44,093 nucleotides of DNA from Flavobacteriales bacterium (GCA_020853105.1 JADYZM010000001.1:1-44093), one strand, 5' to 3'; positions 1-10,130 are shown, counted from the first letter of the stretch. Translations and numbers: made by a program. The notes: a model not told the origin generated them from the letters alone.

Positions 1-1043
1 CTTTCCCGGATGGAACCACACAAACCAATATCACTACACAAGTAGTATATACAAGCAATTTGACAACATCAAATGGTTGTGATAGTATTGTTGAAACAAC
101 TGTAAATGTCAATCCGACATATTTTAACCAAGAAACAGCGAGCGTATGTAGCGGAGGAAGTTATACATTCCCAGACGGAACCACACAAACCAATATCACT
201 ACACAAGTAGTATATACAAGTAATTTGACAACAACAAATGGTTGCGATAGTATTATTGAAACAACTGTTGATATATCCCCTCAAAATTCAATTAATCTAT
301 TTTCAAATTCCCCAGTTTGTTTTGGTGATAATATAATATTGTCTGCAACTTCGAGTGGTAATGGAGTAGTTACGTGGTATTCTGATAATTTAGGAAATAA
401 TGTTATTGGAAGTGGAAATTCACTCACAATCCCTGCAGGTTCTATTGGTACGTTCACGTATTACGCTAATGAAACCGGAGGATGTTCTTCTCCTATAGAT
501 TCAATTCAGGTTGTAATAGGAGGGGTTCAGGCATCAATCAATGCTACACCTTCAACAGGATCAACGCCTTTAAATGTTTTTTTTGGAAACAATAGTACTA
601 CGGGTATGGGAATAAACTACTTGTGGAATTTTGGTAATGGAAATAGTGACACTATATTTGAACCTACACAAACTTATTCTAGTAATGGGACTTACCTTGT
701 TACTTTAATTGTAACTGATGGAGTGTGTTCAGATACAACTTCAATTACAATCACTGCAAATGGAATTTCAACAATACTAATTCCAAATGTATTTACGCCG
801 AATGCTGACGGACATAATGACGTATTTAGAGTTGATGGTGAAAATTTGATGAACGTAAAAGCTGAAATATTTAATAGGTGGGGGTTAAAATTATATTCGT
901 GGAATGCTATAAATGGTTCATGGGATGGACGAACAAACAGTGGGGTTGAATGCCCGGATGGGACTTATTATTTTATAATTGAAGCTATAGGTATTGATGG
1001 TGTTGAATACTTAGAAAAAGGTAGTTTTAGTTTAATCAGATAG
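1..1043 (+). CDS. Large T9SS-secreted adhesin, C-terminal part (5' end outside window)
   Basis: The reading frame is open from the window edge, so the true start lies upstream; the TTG at 60 is not a start. Visible order: at least two copies of a 55-residue Cys-containing repeat (SVCSGGSYTFPDGT ... TTNGCDSI), an Ig-like segment (SNSPVCFGDNIILSATSSG), a PKD domain (ATPSTGSTPLNVFF ... YLWNFGNG ... TYLVTLIVTDG), and a final domain of about 90 residues starting IPNVFTPNADGHNDVF with FNRWG and SWDGR. That last domain is the gliding-motility-associated (CHU_C, type B) T9SS sorting domain. The product should be exported by T9SS and placed on the surface or released, probably as an adhesin. The function of this particular protein is inferred from architecture only. 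Confidence 0.88.
   Translation, partial: FPDGTTQTNITTQVVYTSNLTTSNGCDSIVETTVNVNPTYFNQETASVCSGGSYTFPDGTTQTNITTQVVYTSNLTTTNGCDSIIETTVDISPQNSINLFSNSPVCFGDNIILSATSSGNGVVTWYSDNLGNNVIGSGNSLTIPAGSIGTFTYYANETGGCSSPIDSIQVVIGGVQASINATPSTGSTPLNVFFGNNSTTGMGINYLWNFGNGNSDTIFEPTQTYSSNGTYLVTLIVTDGVCSDTTSITITANGISTILIPNVFTPNADGHNDVFRVDGENLMNVKAEIFNRWGLKLYSWNAINGSWDGRTNSGVECPDGTYYFIIEAIGIDGVEYLEKGSFSLIR
3..275 (+). repeat. Tandem 165-bp coding repeat (two visible copies, first partial)
   Basis: The sequence from 3 recurs from 168 in the same frame, giving a period of 165 bp (55 codons). Over about 100 bases the copies differ at only a handful of positions, several of them silent. The repeat encodes the FPDGTTQTNITTQ ... 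LTTTNGCDSI unit of the adhesin. More copies probably lie upstream of the window. Confidence 0.85.
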
Positions 1044-1068
1044 TTTTTTAATAAATATTTAGGAATTT

Positions 1069-1104
1069 AAAGAGAGTAACTCATTTAGTTACTCTCTTTT
1101 TTAT
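1069..1104 (+). terminator. Rho-independent terminator of the adhesin gene
   Basis: AAGAGAGTAAC (1070-1080) and GTTACTCTCTT (1088-1098) form an 11-bp stem with a 7-base loop, followed by a T-rich run. It sits 26 bases after the adhesin stop codon and separates it from the ribosomal cluster. Confidence 0.85.
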
Positions 1105-1198
1105 TTTGTTCAATAGATTTATACAACAAGAGTTGATAAACTTGTTTAAAAGTTTCTGACATAAAAAAATCCTTTTTTAAAAAAAATATTTAGTGATA

Positions 1199-1228
1199 TT
1201 GTATTTGTAAAATATTATTGTAAATTTG
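1199..1228 (+). promoter_or_regulatory. Bacteroidota-type promoter of the ribosomal protein cluster
   Basis: TTG at 1199-1201, a 19-base spacer, then TAAATTTG at 1221-1228, a perfect match to the TAnnTTTG -7 box of the primary sigma factor in this phylum. Transcription would start near 1234, leaving a leader of about 42 bases before rpsL. The leader has a GGAGGGG run at 1242-1248, too far from the ATG to be a normal ribosome binding site. Confidence 0.65.
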
Positions 1229-1275
1229 CAATCCCTTTTTGGAGGGGTAGTATATTTTTAAAATAACACTAAATT

Positions 1276-1653
1276 ATGCCAACAATACAGCAATTAGTAA
1301 AAAATGGAAGACAGAAATTAGTTAAATCAAGCAAATCTGCTGCACTAAAATCATGTCCACAAAGAAGAGGTGTATGTATAAGAGTTTACACCACAACACC
1401 AAAAAAACCTAATTCGGCAATGAGAAAAGTTGCAAGGGTTAGATTGACAAATGGGAATGAGGTAAATGCGTATATTCCTGGAGAGGGACATAATTTACAA
1501 GAACACTCAATCGTGTTGGTAAGAGGTGGTAGAGTAAAAGATTTACCTGGAGTAAAATACCATATTGTAAGAGGAGCATTAGATACTGCAGGTGTTGATG
1601 GTAGAAATCAAAGAAGATCAAAATACGGAACAAAACGTCCTAAGAAAAAATAA
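1276..1653 (+). CDS. rpsL: 30S ribosomal protein S12
   Basis: S12 lines the decoding centre of the small subunit and helps control tRNA selection accuracy. The 125-residue product is of normal length and carries the conserved [11 protein letters not shown] loop and the [13 protein letters not shown] loop. Both lysines whose mutation classically gives streptomycin resistance (K43 and K88 here) are wild type. It is the first gene of the cluster, with its own promoter about 50 bases upstream and rpsG following after 20 bases. ATG start without a Shine-Dalgarno sequence. Confidence 0.98.
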   Translation: MPTIQQLVKNGRQKLVKSSKSAALKSCPQRRGVCIRVYTTTPKKPNSAMRKVARVRLTNGNEVNAYIPGEGHNLQEHSIVLVRGGRVKDLPGVKYHIVRGALDTAGVDGRNQRRSKYGTKRPKKK

Positions 1654-1673
1654 TCTATAGATAGGTAATTGTT

Positions 1674-2144
1674 ATGAGAAAAGCAAGAGCAAAAAAGAGA
1701 GTATTACTTCCAGACCCGAAGTTTAACAACCCAAAGGTTACTCAATTTGTCAATAACTTGATGTTAGATGGAAAGAAAAGCGTGGCTTTTTCAGTTTTTT
1801 ATGAAGCGATGGATATCGTTTCAAAGAAAGTTGAAGACACTAATTGTATTGATGTATGGGCTAAAGCACTTGAAAATATTACTCCAGGGGTTGAGGTGAG
1901 AAGTAGAAGAATTGGTGGAGCGACATTTCAAATTCCTCAGCCTATCAGAGAGGAAAGAAGAGTTTCTATGGGTATGAAATGGATGATTTCATTTTCAAGA
2001 AAGAGAAATGAAAAAACGATGTCACAAAAGCTTGCTAATGAAATAGTTGCAGCATTTAAAGAAGAAGGGGCTGCATTTAAAAAGAAAGAAGATACTCATA
2101 GAATGGCTGAGGCTAACAAGGCTTTCTCTCATTTTAGATTTTAA
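1674..2144 (+). CDS. rpsG: 30S ribosomal protein S7
   Basis: S7 is a primary binder of the 3' domain of 16S rRNA, nucleates head assembly and contacts the E-site tRNA. The product has 156 residues with typical blocks: the basic N-terminus, [20 protein letters not shown] and the C-terminal [19 protein letters not shown]. It lies in the classic rpsL-rpsG-fusA order with an 11-base gap to fusA. In other bacteria S7 represses its own operon; no obvious S7 target structure is visible in the 20-base spacer before it. Confidence 0.98.
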   Translation: MRKARAKKRVLLPDPKFNNPKVTQFVNNLMLDGKKSVAFSVFYEAMDIVSKKVEDTNCIDVWAKALENITPGVEVRSRRIGGATFQIPQPIREERRVSMGMKWMISFSRKRNEKTMSQKLANEIVAAFKEEGAAFKKKEDTHRMAEANKAFSHFRF

Positions 2145-2155
2145 TTCAGATTGAT

Positions 2156-4264
2156 ATGTCAAAAAGAGATTTAAAATACACAAGAAATATTGGTATTGCT
2201 GCACATATTGATGCAGGTAAGACAACAACCACTGAGCGAATATTATTCTATAGTGGGGTAAACCATAAATTAGGAGAGGTGCATAATGGAGGAGCAACTA
2301 CTGACTGGATGGCACAAGAACAAGAAAGAGGAATTACTATTACTTCAGCTGCCGTTACAATTGGCTGGAATTATAGAGGAACAAAATATCATGTAAACGT
2401 TATTGACACTCCCGGTCACGTTGATTTTACAGTAGAAGTTAATCGTTCATTGAGAGTACTAGATGGTTTAGTATTTCTTTTTAGTGCAGTTGACGGTGTT
2501 GAGCCTCAGTCTGAAACAAACTGGAGACTTGCAAACAACTATAATGTACCAAGAATTGGTTTTGTTAACAAAATGGACAGACAAGGTGCTGATTTCTTAA
2601 ATGTTTGCAGACAAGTAAAAGAAATGTTAGGAAGCCATGCTTTACCTCTTCAAATTCCTATTGGAGCTGAAGAAACTTTTAAAGGTATCGTAGATTTGAT
2701 TAATTTCAAAGGGATTGTGTGGAATGAAGATGATTTCGGTATGACTTTTAAAGAAGTTGAAATTCCTGCTGATATACTTGAAGAAGCAAAGATGTACCGA
2801 GAAAAATTATTGGAGGCGGTTGCAGAGTTTGACGAAACTTTGATGGAAAAATATTTTGAAAACCCAGAGTCATTAACAGAAAGAGAAATATTAGACGCTT
2901 TAAGAGCAGCGACTATTTCAGGAAAAGTTGTACCGATGATGTGTGGCTCTTCATTTAAAAATAAAGGTGTTCAAGCAATGTTAGATATGGTAATGGAAAT
3001 TTTACCTTCTCCACTAGATATTGAAGCAATTGAAGGAATTAATCCAAAAACTGATGAACCAGTAAAAAGAAAACCATCATCTGATGAGCCTTTCTGTGCA
3101 TTGGCATTTAAAATAGCCACAGACCCATTTGTAGGAAGATTATGCTTTACAAGAGCATACTCAGGAAATTTACCAGCTGGTTCTTATGTATTAAACACTC
3201 GTTCAGGAAACAAAGAGCGTATTTCTAGAATTTTCCAGATGCATGCAAACAAACAAAATCAAATTGAAGAGTTGCATTGTGGAGATATTGGTGCTTTAGT
3301 TGGATTTAAAGATATTAAAACAGGAGATACCTTATGCGATGAGAAATATCCAATAGTTTTAGAATCGATGGATTTTCCTGATCCAGTAATCGGTATTGCA
3401 ATTGAGCCTAAAACACAAGCAGATGTTGATAAGATGGGAATGGCGCTTGCTAAGTTGATAGAAGAAGACCCAACCTTAACAATTCATACAGATGAAGATT
3501 CTGGACAGACTGTATTGAGTGGTATGGGTGAGTTACACTTGGATATTATCATTGATAGATTAAAACGAGAATTTAAAGTTGAAGTAAATCAAGGCGAGCC
3601 ACAAGTTGCTTACAAAGAAACTATTGTTGGATCTATCTCTCATAGAGAGGTTTATAAAAAACAATCCGGTGGTAGAGGTAAATTTGCTGATATTCAAGTA
3701 AGAATTGAACCTGTTAGTGATCCAACTAAAGAAGGTTTAGAATTTGTTAATGACATCAAAGGAGGTAATATTCCTAAGGAATTTGTTCCATCTGTAGAGA
3801 AAGGATTTAAAGAAGCAATGAAAAATGGTCCTCTTGCTGGTTATCCAATTGATAGCTTGAAAGTTACATTGTTTGATGGATCATTCCACGCTGTTGACTC
3901 TGACCAATTATCTTTTGAATTAGCAGCTAAAATGGCTTTTAGAGAAGCTGTTCCAAAAGCAAACCCGGTTATTCTTGAGCCAATTATGAAATTAGAAGTA
4001 GTAACTCCTGAAGAATATATGGGTGATATCGTTGGAGACTTGAACAGAAGACGAGGTCAAGTTGAAGGTATGGACGATAGAGCAGGAGCAAAAGTTATAA
4101 AAGCGAAAGTTCCACTATCAGAAATGTTTGGGTATGTAACTTCTCTTAGAACAATGTCGTCTGGAAGAGCAACATCATCAATGGAGTTTTCAAATTATGC
4201 TGAATGTCCAAAAAACATTTCAGATGCAGTTATTGCAAAAGCAAAAGGAAAAGTAGTAGCTTAA
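2156..4264 (+). CDS. fusA: Elongation factor G
   Basis: EF-G is the GTPase that drives translocation of tRNA and mRNA on the ribosome, and it works with RRF in ribosome recycling. The 702-residue protein has all GTPase motifs: AHIDAGKT (16-23), RGITI (58-62), DTPGH (84-88) and NKMD (138-141), followed by domains II to V of normal length. Its place directly after rpsG indicates the main, str-type EF-G. The usual tuf neighbour is absent: rpsJ starts 12 bases after the stop. TAA stop. Confidence 0.98.
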   Translation: MSKRDLKYTRNIGIAAHIDAGKTTTTERILFYSGVNHKLGEVHNGGATTDWMAQEQERGITITSAAVTIGWNYRGTKYHVNVIDTPGHVDFTVEVNRSLRVLDGLVFLFSAVDGVEPQSETNWRLANNYNVPRIGFVNKMDRQGADFLNVCRQVKEMLGSHALPLQIPIGAEETFKGIVDLINFKGIVWNEDDFGMTFKEVEIPADILEEAKMYREKLLEAVAEFDETLMEKYFENPESLTEREILDALRAATISGKVVPMMCGSSFKNKGVQAMLDMVMEILPSPLDIEAIEGINPKTDEPVKRKPSSDEPFCALAFKIATDPFVGRLCFTRAYSGNLPAGSYVLNTRSGNKERISRIFQMHANKQNQIEELHCGDIGALVGFKDIKTGDTLCDEKYPIVLESMDFPDPVIGIAIEPKTQADVDKMGMALAKLIEEDPTLTIHTDEDSGQTVLSGMGELHLDIIIDRLKREFKVEVNQGEPQVAYKETIVGSISHREVYKKQSGGRGKFADIQVRIEPVSDPTKEGLEFVNDIKGGNIPKEFVPSVEKGFKEAMKNGPLAGYPIDSLKVTLFDGSFHAVDSDQLSFELAAKMAFREAVPKANPVILEPIMKLEVVTPEEYMGDIVGDLNRRRGQVEGMDDRAGAKVIKAKVPLSEMFGYVTSLRTMSSGRATSSMEFSNYAECPKNISDAVIAKAKGKVVA

Positions 4265-4276
4265 TATATATATAGA

Positions 4277-4582
4277 ATGAGCCAAAAAATAAGAATTAAA
4301 TTAAAATCATACGATTTCAACCTAGTTGATAGATCAGCTGAGAAAATCGTTAAAACAGTAAAAAGCACAGGAGCTATAGTTATTGGACCAATTCCATTAC
4401 CTACTCATAAAAGAATCTTTACTGTGTTGAGATCTCCCCACGTAAATAAAAAGTCGCGTGAGCAATTTCAATTATCTGCCTATAAAAGATTGATTGATAT
4501 TCATAGTTCAACATCAAAAACAGTTGATGCATTAATGAAACTTGAATTGCCAAGTGGTGTTGATGTAGAAATTAAAGTGTAA
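4277..4582 (+). CDS. rpsJ: 30S ribosomal protein S10
   Basis: S10 (NusE) is a small-subunit head protein and, through NusB, part of transcription antitermination complexes. 101 residues with the family signature [14 protein letters not shown], in which the Asn and Lys residues contact rRNA. This opens the S10 part of the merged cluster. It directly follows fusA without an obvious promoter, so it is probably co-transcribed with the str genes. Confidence 0.98.
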   Translation: MSQKIRIKLKSYDFNLVDRSAEKIVKTVKSTGAIVIGPIPLPTHKRIFTVLRSPHVNKKSREQFQLSAYKRLIDIHSSTSKTVDALMKLELPSGVDVEIKV

Positions 4583-4600
4583 TTAATAAATTTAAATAAA

Positions 4601-5215
4601 ATGCCAGGATTGATAGGGAAAAAATTAGGTATGACTAGCGTTTTTAGTGCCGAGGGTAAAAATATACCATGCACAATTATAGAAGCTGGTCCTTGTGTTG
4701 TAACACAAGTCAAAAAGGTAGATACCGATGGCTATGAAGCTGTTCAAATTGCATTTGGAGAAAAAAAAGAAAAACACACTCCAAAAGCCATGCAAGGACA
4801 CTTTAAAAAAGCTGGAGTTGAACCAAAAAGAAAATTAGTTGAATTCGACGGTTTCGAAGGAAAAAACCTTGGAGATACTATTGGAGCTGATATATTTGAA
4901 GAAGGTGAATGGGTTGATGTTGTTGGTACTTCAAAAGGAAAAGGCTTTCAAGGGGTTGTTAGAAGACACGGTTTTGGTGGAGTTGGAGAATCAACTCACG
5001 GACAACACAACAGATTGAGAGCTCCGGGTTCTATCGGCGCATGTTCTACACCCGCTAGAGTATTCAAAGGAATGAGAATGGCCGGAAGAATGGGTGGCGA
5101 CAGAGTAAAAGTTCAAAACTTAGAAGTTATTAAAGTATATTCAGATAAAAACTTATTAGTTATTAAAGGTTCTATTCCTGGTGCTAAAGGTTCATATGTA
5201 TTAATTGAAAAATAA
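4601..5215 (+). CDS. rplC: 50S ribosomal protein L3
   Basis: L3 binds 23S rRNA early in assembly and reaches toward the peptidyl transferase centre. 204 residues with the long central loop: [10 protein letters not shown], then [16 protein letters not shown], the segment containing the glutamine that is methylated in some bacteria, and RMAGRMGG. It is followed after 16 bases by rplD, which has an unusually good Shine-Dalgarno sequence. Confidence 0.98.
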   Translation: MPGLIGKKLGMTSVFSAEGKNIPCTIIEAGPCVVTQVKKVDTDGYEAVQIAFGEKKEKHTPKAMQGHFKKAGVEPKRKLVEFDGFEGKNLGDTIGADIFEEGEWVDVVGTSKGKGFQGVVRRHGFGGVGESTHGQHNRLRAPGSIGACSTPARVFKGMRMAGRMGGDRVKVQNLEVIKVYSDKNLLVIKGSIPGAKGSYVLIEK

Positions 5216-5217
5216 CT

Positions 5218-5223
5218 AGGAGG
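5218..5223 (+). promoter_or_regulatory. Strong Shine-Dalgarno sequence before rplD
   Basis: AGGAGG at 5218-5223 ends 8 bases before the rplD ATG and lies just after the rplC stop codon. Most genes in this window have only A-rich start regions, as is usual in Bacteroidota, so a full Shine-Dalgarno core is exceptional here. Whether ribosomes use it cannot be judged from sequence. Confidence 0.6.
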
Positions 5224-5231
5224 AGATTAAT

Positions 5232-5861
5232 ATGGAATTAGTTGTAAAAAATATAAAAGGAAAAGATACCTCTAAGAAAGTTTCTTTATCTGAATTAGTG
5301 TTTGGTATCGAGCCAAATGACCATGCTATTTATTTGGATGTTAAACAATTTTTAGCAAACCAAAGACAAGGTACACACAAATCAAAAGAAAAAGGTGAAA
5401 TCACAGCAAGTACTAAAAAAATTAAAAAACAGAAAGGTACTGGAGGTGCAAGAGCAGGAAGTTTGAAAAGCCCATTGTTTAAAGGTGGTGGTAGAGTTTT
5501 TGGTCCGCAACCTAGAGATTATGAGTTTAAACTTAATATTAAACAAAAGAGGTTAGCTCGTAAATCTGCTTTAAGCTATAAAGTAAAAGAAGGAGCATTA
5601 ATGATTGTTGAAGATTTTGATATTGCAAAACCACAAACAAAAGAATATGCTGATATTCTAAATAATTTAAAGGTTTTAAATAAAAAATCAATATTAGTGC
5701 TTTCTGAATTAAATAAAAATGTATATTTGTCGTCCCGAAATTTGAAGGGGGCAAAAGTGATAACTGCTTCACAAATAAACACTTATGATTTAATGAATGC
5801 AAACAGTGTAATTTTAGCAGAGAGTTCAGTTAAAACTTTGGAAAATATTTTAAGCAAATAA
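5232..5861 (+). CDS. rplD: 50S ribosomal protein L4
   Basis: L4 is an early-assembly 23S rRNA binder whose extended loop lines the peptide exit tunnel. 209 residues, with the loop region [13 protein letters not shown] and [13 protein letters not shown] clearly present. In E. coli L4 also represses the S10 operon, but no matching leader is visible here because rpsJ is embedded behind fusA. It starts with ATG after an AGGAGG motif, and rplW follows after 2 bases. Confidence 0.98.
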   Translation: MELVVKNIKGKDTSKKVSLSELVFGIEPNDHAIYLDVKQFLANQRQGTHKSKEKGEITASTKKIKKQKGTGGARAGSLKSPLFKGGGRVFGPQPRDYEFKLNIKQKRLARKSALSYKVKEGALMIVEDFDIAKPQTKEYADILNNLKVLNKKSILVLSELNKNVYLSSRNLKGAKVITASQINTYDLMNANSVILAESSVKTLENILSK

Positions 5862-5863
5862 AG

Positions 5864-6154
5864 ATGGACGTAATAGTAAAACCAATAGTGACCGAAAAAA
5901 TGACTGGTCTCACTGAAAAGCATAACAGATATGGGTTCATTGTTAATGACAAGGCGAATAAGATTCAGATTAAAAATGAAGTAGAAAAAAGATATAGTGT
6001 AACAGTTGAATCAATTAACACTATGAATTACTACGGAAAAACTAAATCAAGATTTACCAAAGCTGGACTTGTTAACGGAAGAACAAATAAATATAAAAAA
6101 GCAGTAGTAACATTAGCAAAAGGAGATTCAATAGATTTCTATAGCAATATTTAA
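5864..6154 (+). CDS. rplW: 50S ribosomal protein L23
   Basis: L23 sits at the tunnel exit and is the docking site for trigger factor and the signal recognition particle. 96 residues, with the typical opening DVIVKPIVTEKMTGL, the fold core and YKKAVVTLAKGD near the end. The start is separated from the rplD stop by only 2 bases, so translational coupling is likely. A 51-base spacer with a G-rich stretch follows before rplB. Confidence 0.97.
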   Translation: MDVIVKPIVTEKMTGLTEKHNRYGFIVNDKANKIQIKNEVEKRYSVTVESINTMNYYGKTKSRFTKAGLVNGRTNKYKKAVVTLAKGDSIDFYSNI

Positions 6155-6205
6155 GATTTTATTAACCTATACGGGGGATCCAACCCTCTAAAGATATAAA
6201 CAAAA

Positions 6206-7030
6206 ATGGCGATAAAAAAATTAAGACCCATAACACCTGGGCAAAGACATAAGATTGTTAATACTTTTGATGATATTTCAACATCAAAACCAGAAAAATC
6301 ATTAGTTTCAGGAGCATCACGTACCGGAGGTAGAAATAATACCGGTAAGATGACTATGCGTTATATTGGCGGTGGTCATAAGCAAAAATTCAGAGACATC
6401 GATTTCAAAAGAGATAAAGACGGTGTTGAAGGTGTCGTAAAATCAATTGAATACGATCCAAATAGAACTGCACGTATTGCTCTTGTTTATTACAAAGACG
6501 GTGAAAAAAGATATATTCTTGCTCCAAACGGACTGCAAGTTGGTCAACAAGTAAAATCAGGTACAGGAGCTGAAATTGAAATAGGTAATTCATTATACTT
6601 ATCAGAAATCCCATTAGGAACAGTAATTCATAACATTGAGTTAAGACCAAATCAAGGAGCTAAGATAGCTCGTAGCGCTGGTTCTTATGCACAATTAACT
6701 GCCAAAGATGGTAATTATGTTGTAATAAAATTACCTTCAGGTGAAACTAGATTAATTCTAGCTACATGTAAAGCAACAATAGGTTCTGTATCAAATTCAG
6801 AACACATGCTTGTACGTTCTGGAAAAGCAGGTAGAAGCAGATGGTTAGGTAGAAGACCAAGGGTTAGAGGTGTAGTAATGAATCCTGTTGATCACCCAAT
6901 GGGCGGAGGAGAAGGTAGAAATGCAGGTCAACATCCAAGGTCAAGAAAAGGTATTCCTGCTAAAGGATACAAAACAAGATCTAAGAAAAAAAGCTCAAGT
7001 AAATATATAATTGAAAGAAGAAAGAAATAA
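6206..7030 (+). CDS. rplB: 50S ribosomal protein L2
   Basis: L2 is one of the most conserved ribosomal proteins, needed for subunit association and for the peptidyl transferase centre. 274 residues with the expected [18 protein letters not shown] N-terminal segment (here [18 protein letters not shown]) and the C-terminal block [17 protein letters not shown], which contains the conserved histidine close to the active centre. The spacer before it (6155-6205) is the longest between S10-group genes and contains a CGGGGGATCC stretch. Confidence 0.98.
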   Translation: MAIKKLRPITPGQRHKIVNTFDDISTSKPEKSLVSGASRTGGRNNTGKMTMRYIGGGHKQKFRDIDFKRDKDGVEGVVKSIEYDPNRTARIALVYYKDGEKRYILAPNGLQVGQQVKSGTGAEIEIGNSLYLSEIPLGTVIHNIELRPNQGAKIARSAGSYAQLTAKDGNYVVIKLPSGETRLILATCKATIGSVSNSEHMLVRSGKAGRSRWLGRRPRVRGVVMNPVDHPMGGGEGRNAGQHPRSRKGIPAKGYKTRSKKKSSSKYIIERRKK

Positions 7031-7041
7031 TTAAGTAAGAT

Positions 7042-7323
7042 ATGAGTCGTTCATTAAAAAAACCACCGTTCATTCATTACAAATTGCAAAAAAGAGTAGA
7101 TGAAGCGCAACAGTCAAGTAAAAAAGGGGTTATCAAAACTTGGTCAAGAGCATCAATGATTTCCCCAGATTTTGTTGGGCTAACATTTGCAGTACACAAT
7201 GGTAATAAATTTATACCTGTTTATGTAACAGAAAATATGGTTGGACACAAACTAGGCGAATTCTCTCCAACAAGAACATTCAGAGGACATGCCGGAAATA
7301 AAAAAGATAAAGGAAAGAAATAA
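7042..7323 (+). CDS. rpsS: 30S ribosomal protein S19
   Basis: S19 forms a complex with S13 in the small-subunit head and contacts the A-site tRNA region. 93 residues, [11 protein letters not shown] start, the [23 protein letters not shown] core and the FRGHAGNKK tail: all typical. It follows rplB after 11 bases and precedes rplV by 11 bases. Confidence 0.98.
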   Translation: MSRSLKKPPFIHYKLQKRVDEAQQSSKKGVIKTWSRASMISPDFVGLTFAVHNGNKFIPVYVTENMVGHKLGEFSPTRTFRGHAGNKKDKGKK

Positions 7324-7334
7324 TATAAAAAATT

Positions 7335-7730
7335 ATGGGTGCACGAAAAAGAAATAGAGCTGAGCAACAAAAAGAAGCTAACAAAACCAAAAGTTTTGCT
7401 AAACTTAACAATTGCCCAACTTCACCTAGAAAAATGAGATTGGTAGCTGACATGGTTAGAGGAAAAGAAGTTTTTAAAGCTCTTTCACTATTGAAATTCA
7501 GTTCTCAAGATGCTTCAAGAAGATTAGAAAAACTGTTAAAATCAGCAATTGCTAACTGGGAAGCTAAAAATGAAGGACTTCGTCCAGAGGAAAATAATTT
7601 AGTTGTTAAAGAAATTAAGGTTGATAGTGCTAGAATGCTAAAAAGAATTCAACCTGCTCCTCAAGGCAGAGCTCATAGAGTTAGAAAAAGATCAAATCAC
7701 GTTACATTAGTTGTTGATAGTTTAAATTAA
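7335..7730 (+). CDS. rplV: 50S ribosomal protein L22
   Basis: L22 contributes a hairpin loop to the constriction of the exit tunnel, a site of macrolide-resistance mutations. 131 residues, with a basic N-terminal extension of about 20 residues ahead of the conserved [18 protein letters not shown] segment. The C-terminal loop [20 protein letters not shown] looks intact. It ends 4 bases before rpsC, suggesting coupled translation. Confidence 0.97.
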   Translation: MGARKRNRAEQQKEANKTKSFAKLNNCPTSPRKMRLVADMVRGKEVFKALSLLKFSSQDASRRLEKLLKSAIANWEAKNEGLRPEENNLVVKEIKVDSARMLKRIQPAPQGRAHRVRKRSNHVTLVVDSLN

Positions 7731-7734
7731 AAAA

Positions 7735-8475
7735 ATGGGACAAAAAGTTAATCCAATATCAAACAGATTAGGCATTATTAAAGGATGGGATTCAAATTGG
7801 TTCGGTGGAAATCGTTATGCCGATAAAATTGTTGAAGATTATAACATTAGAAAATATCTAATGGCTCGTTTACAAAAAGCGAGTATTTCAAAAATTATTA
7901 TTGAAAGAACATTAAAAGTTATAACTGTAACTGTAAACACATCTAGACCAGGAATTATTATTGGAAAAGGTGGTAAAGAAGTTGATATGTTGAGAGAAGA
8001 GTTGAAGAAAATAACTAAAAAAGATGTTCAAATCAATATTTTTGAAATTAAACGCCCTGAGTTAGATGCTCAACTTGTGGCAGATGGAATTGCCAAACAA
8101 ATTGAAGGTAGAATTTCATTCAGAAGAGCTGCAAAAATGGCAATTGCTTCTACAATGAGAATGGGTGCAGAAGGTATCAAAATTTTAGTATCAGGACGTT
8201 TAGGTGGAGCAGAGATGGCTCGATCAGAAGGATACAAAGAAGGAAGAACACCTCTTCATACATTCAGAGCAGACATTGATTATGCTTTAAGTGAAGCTCA
8301 TACAACTTATGGAAGACTTGGTGTAAAAGTATGGATATGCAAAGGAGAAGTATATGGTAAAAGAGACTTATCACCTAATGTAGGTCAAACAAAAGCAAAA
8401 CCTACAAACGCTTCAGCTCACGGAGCACCAGAAAAGAAATTTAAAGGTGGAGCTAAAAGAAAACCTAATAAATAA
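7735..8475 (+). CDS. rpsC: 30S ribosomal protein S3
   Basis: S3 lies at the mRNA entry channel and has helicase-like activity together with S4 and S5. 246 residues, with the KH domain motif [16 protein letters not shown] and the C-terminal domain FRRAAKMAI ... [20 protein letters not shown]. The last 30 or so residues are a Lys- and Ala-rich tail ([16 protein letters not shown]). rplP follows after 32 bases. Confidence 0.98.
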   Translation: MGQKVNPISNRLGIIKGWDSNWFGGNRYADKIVEDYNIRKYLMARLQKASISKIIIERTLKVITVTVNTSRPGIIIGKGGKEVDMLREELKKITKKDVQINIFEIKRPELDAQLVADGIAKQIEGRISFRRAAKMAIASTMRMGAEGIKILVSGRLGGAEMARSEGYKEGRTPLHTFRADIDYALSEAHTTYGRLGVKVWICKGEVYGKRDLSPNVGQTKAKPTNASAHGAPEKKFKGGAKRKPNK

Positions 8476-8507
8476 GAAAATAGTAGATTAAATAAAGATA
8501 TAGTAAA

Positions 8508-8927
8508 ATGTTACAACCAAAGAGAACGAAATTTAGAAAAATGCAGAAAGGGCGTATGAAAGGTATGGCCCAAAGAGGACATCAAATTGCATTTGGATCG
8601 TTTGCCATAAAATCTTTAGAAGAGTGTTGGATGACAGCACGTCAGATTGAAGCAGCAAGGATTGCTGTAACAAGATATATGAAAAGAGAAGGGCAAATTT
8701 GGATTAGAGTATTTCCAGATAAACCAATTACCAAAAAACCGGCTGAGGTAAGGATGGGTAAAGGTAAGGGAGCACCTGAATTATGGGTTGCAACAGTAAA
8801 ACCTGGAAGAATAATTTTTGAGGCAGACGGAGTACCGATGGAAGTTGCTAAAGAAGCACTTAGATTAGCTGCTCAAAAACTTCCTGTTAAAACAAAATTC
8901 ATCACAAGAAGAGATTACACAGAATAA
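8508..8927 (+). CDS. rplP: 50S ribosomal protein L16
   Basis: L16 stabilises the A-site tRNA and organises 23S rRNA helices near the peptidyl transferase centre. 139 residues, with [20 protein letters not shown] at the N-terminus, [20 protein letters not shown] and the segment [15 protein letters not shown]. The order rpsC-rplP-rpmC-rpsQ is the standard one. Confidence 0.98.
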   Translation: MLQPKRTKFRKMQKGRMKGMAQRGHQIAFGSFAIKSLEECWMTARQIEAARIAVTRYMKREGQIWIRVFPDKPITKKPAEVRMGKGKGAPELWVATVKPGRIIFEADGVPMEVAKEALRLAAQKLPVKTKFITRRDYTE

Positions 8928-8940
8928 TTAAGATTCTATC

Positions 8941-9135
8941 ATGAAACAAATCGACATTAAAGATCTTTCAGTTGACGATTTAACTGAAAAATTACTAGAG
9001 CAAAAAAGTACTCTAAGCAAACTAAAATTAAGCCACTCGGTTTCTCCTATTGAGAACCCATCTCAATTGAAATTTGTAAGAAAAACTATTGCAAGAATAA
9101 ATACAGAACTTAGAAAAAGAATGCTTAACGCATAA
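8941..9135 (+). CDS. rpmC: 50S ribosomal protein L29
   Basis: L29 is a small two-helix protein at the tunnel exit, next to L23. 64 residues with the family pattern: an N-terminal helix with DLTEKLLEQKSTLSKLK and a second helix FVRKTIARINTELRKR. Its place between rplP and rpsQ confirms the call, with spacers of 13 and 12 bases. Confidence 0.96.
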   Translation: MKQIDIKDLSVDDLTEKLLEQKSTLSKLKLSHSVSPIENPSQLKFVRKTIARINTELRKRMLNA

Positions 9136-9147
9136 ATTATACTTAAG

Positions 9148-9405
9148 ATGGAAAACAGAAACTTAAGAAAAGAGAGAATTGGATTGGTTGTTAGTAACAA
9201 AATGGATAAATCAATTGTGATTTCTGTAGAAAGAAGAGTTAAACACCCTATCTATGGAAAGTTTGTGAAAAAAACTACCAAATTTATGGCTCACGATGAA
9301 AAAAACGATTGTAACATCGGTGATACTGTAAAAATAATGGAAACAAAACCATTAAGTAAAAACAAATGTTGGAGATTAGTTGAAATTATAGAAAGAGCTA
9401 AATAG
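9148..9405 (+). CDS. rpsQ: 30S ribosomal protein S17
   Basis: S17 is an OB-fold primary binding protein of the 16S rRNA body. 85 residues containing [40 protein letters not shown] and the C-terminal [10 protein letters not shown]. rplN begins 2 bases after its stop codon. Confidence 0.97.
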   Translation: MENRNLRKERIGLVVSNKMDKSIVISVERRVKHPIYGKFVKKTTKFMAHDEKNDCNIGDTVKIMETKPLSKNKCWRLVEIIERAK

Positions 9406-9407
9406 TT

Positions 9408-9776
9408 ATGATACAAGTAGAATCAAGATTATCAGTTGCCGACAACAGTGGAGCTAAAGAAGTTCTCTGTATTAAAGTGTTAGGCGGAACAAGAAGAAGA
9501 TACGCTTCTGTTGGAGATACAATAGTTGTAAGTGTTAAACATGCATTACCATCAGGCAACGTAAAAAAAGGTGCTGTTGCAAAGGCTGTAGTTGTTAGAA
9601 CTAAAAAAGAAATCAGAAGACCAGACGGATCCTATATTCGATTTGATGATAATGCAGCAGTATTGTTAAACGCAGCAGGAGAAATTAGAGGTACTCGTAT
9701 TTTTGGACCAGTTGCCAGAGAATTACGCGATAAAGAGTTTATGAAAATTATTTCACTCGCTCCTGAAGTATTATAA
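9408..9776 (+). CDS. rplN: 50S ribosomal protein L14
   Basis: L14 sits at the subunit interface, forms intersubunit bridges with 16S rRNA and is the docking site of RsfS-type silencing factors. 122 residues, exact family length, with [19 protein letters not shown] at the start and [20 protein letters not shown] near the end. The ATG lies 2 bases after rpsQ. Confidence 0.98.
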   Translation: MIQVESRLSVADNSGAKEVLCIKVLGGTRRRYASVGDTIVVSVKHALPSGNVKKGAVAKAVVVRTKKEIRRPDGSYIRFDDNAAVLLNAAGEIRGTRIFGPVARELRDKEFMKIISLAPEVL

Positions 9777-9803
9777 AAAGTTAATTCAAGAAATATTTTA
9801 GTT

Positions 9804-10130
9804 ATGACTAAATTAAAAATTAAAAAAGGGGATACAGTTAAAGTTATTGCCGGTGAATCAAAAGGTGCTCAAGGTACTATAAAAAAAGTGATTGCCGATA
9901 AACTAAGAGCTGTTGTAGAAAGTGCAGACATAAAAAAGGTTTCTAAACATTCAAAACCAAATGCTGCCAATCCACAAGGGGGGATTGTTAAACAAGACAC
10001 ATCAATTCATATTTCTAATCTTATGATTGTTGATCCTAAATCAGGAAAACCCACAAGAGTTGGAAAAAAAGTTGATAGCAAAGGAAAAAAAGTACGTTAT
10101 TCTAAAAAATCAGGGGAGGTTATATCATAA
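9804..10130 (+). CDS. rplX: 50S ribosomal protein L24
   Basis: L24 is an assembly initiator protein on 23S rRNA. 108 residues, with a KOW motif near the N-terminus ([19 protein letters not shown]) and the [19 protein letters not shown] segment. Its TAA stop overlaps the ATG of rplE by one base (TAATG), so the two are probably translated in a coupled way. The last codons also carry a GGGGAGG run that acts as a possible ribosome binding site for rplE. Confidence 0.97.
   Translation: MTKLKIKKGDTVKVIAGESKGAQGTIKKVIADKLRAVVESADIKKVSKHSKPNAANPQGGIVKQDTSIHISNLMIVDPKSGKPTRVGKKVDSKGKKVRYSKKSGEVIS
10113..10119 (+). promoter_or_regulatory. Shine-Dalgarno-like sequence inside rplX for rplE
   Basis: GGGGAGG at 10113-10119 ends 10 bases before the rplE ATG at 10130 and lies within the last codons of rplX. 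Together with the TAATG stop-start overlap it suggests coupled re-initiation. It is one of three strong purine-rich motifs at gene starts in this cluster. Confidence 0.45.

Noticed and set aside
3..275. CRISPR-like repetition
   Set aside because: The repeat is in frame, encodes protein and has no spacer pattern.
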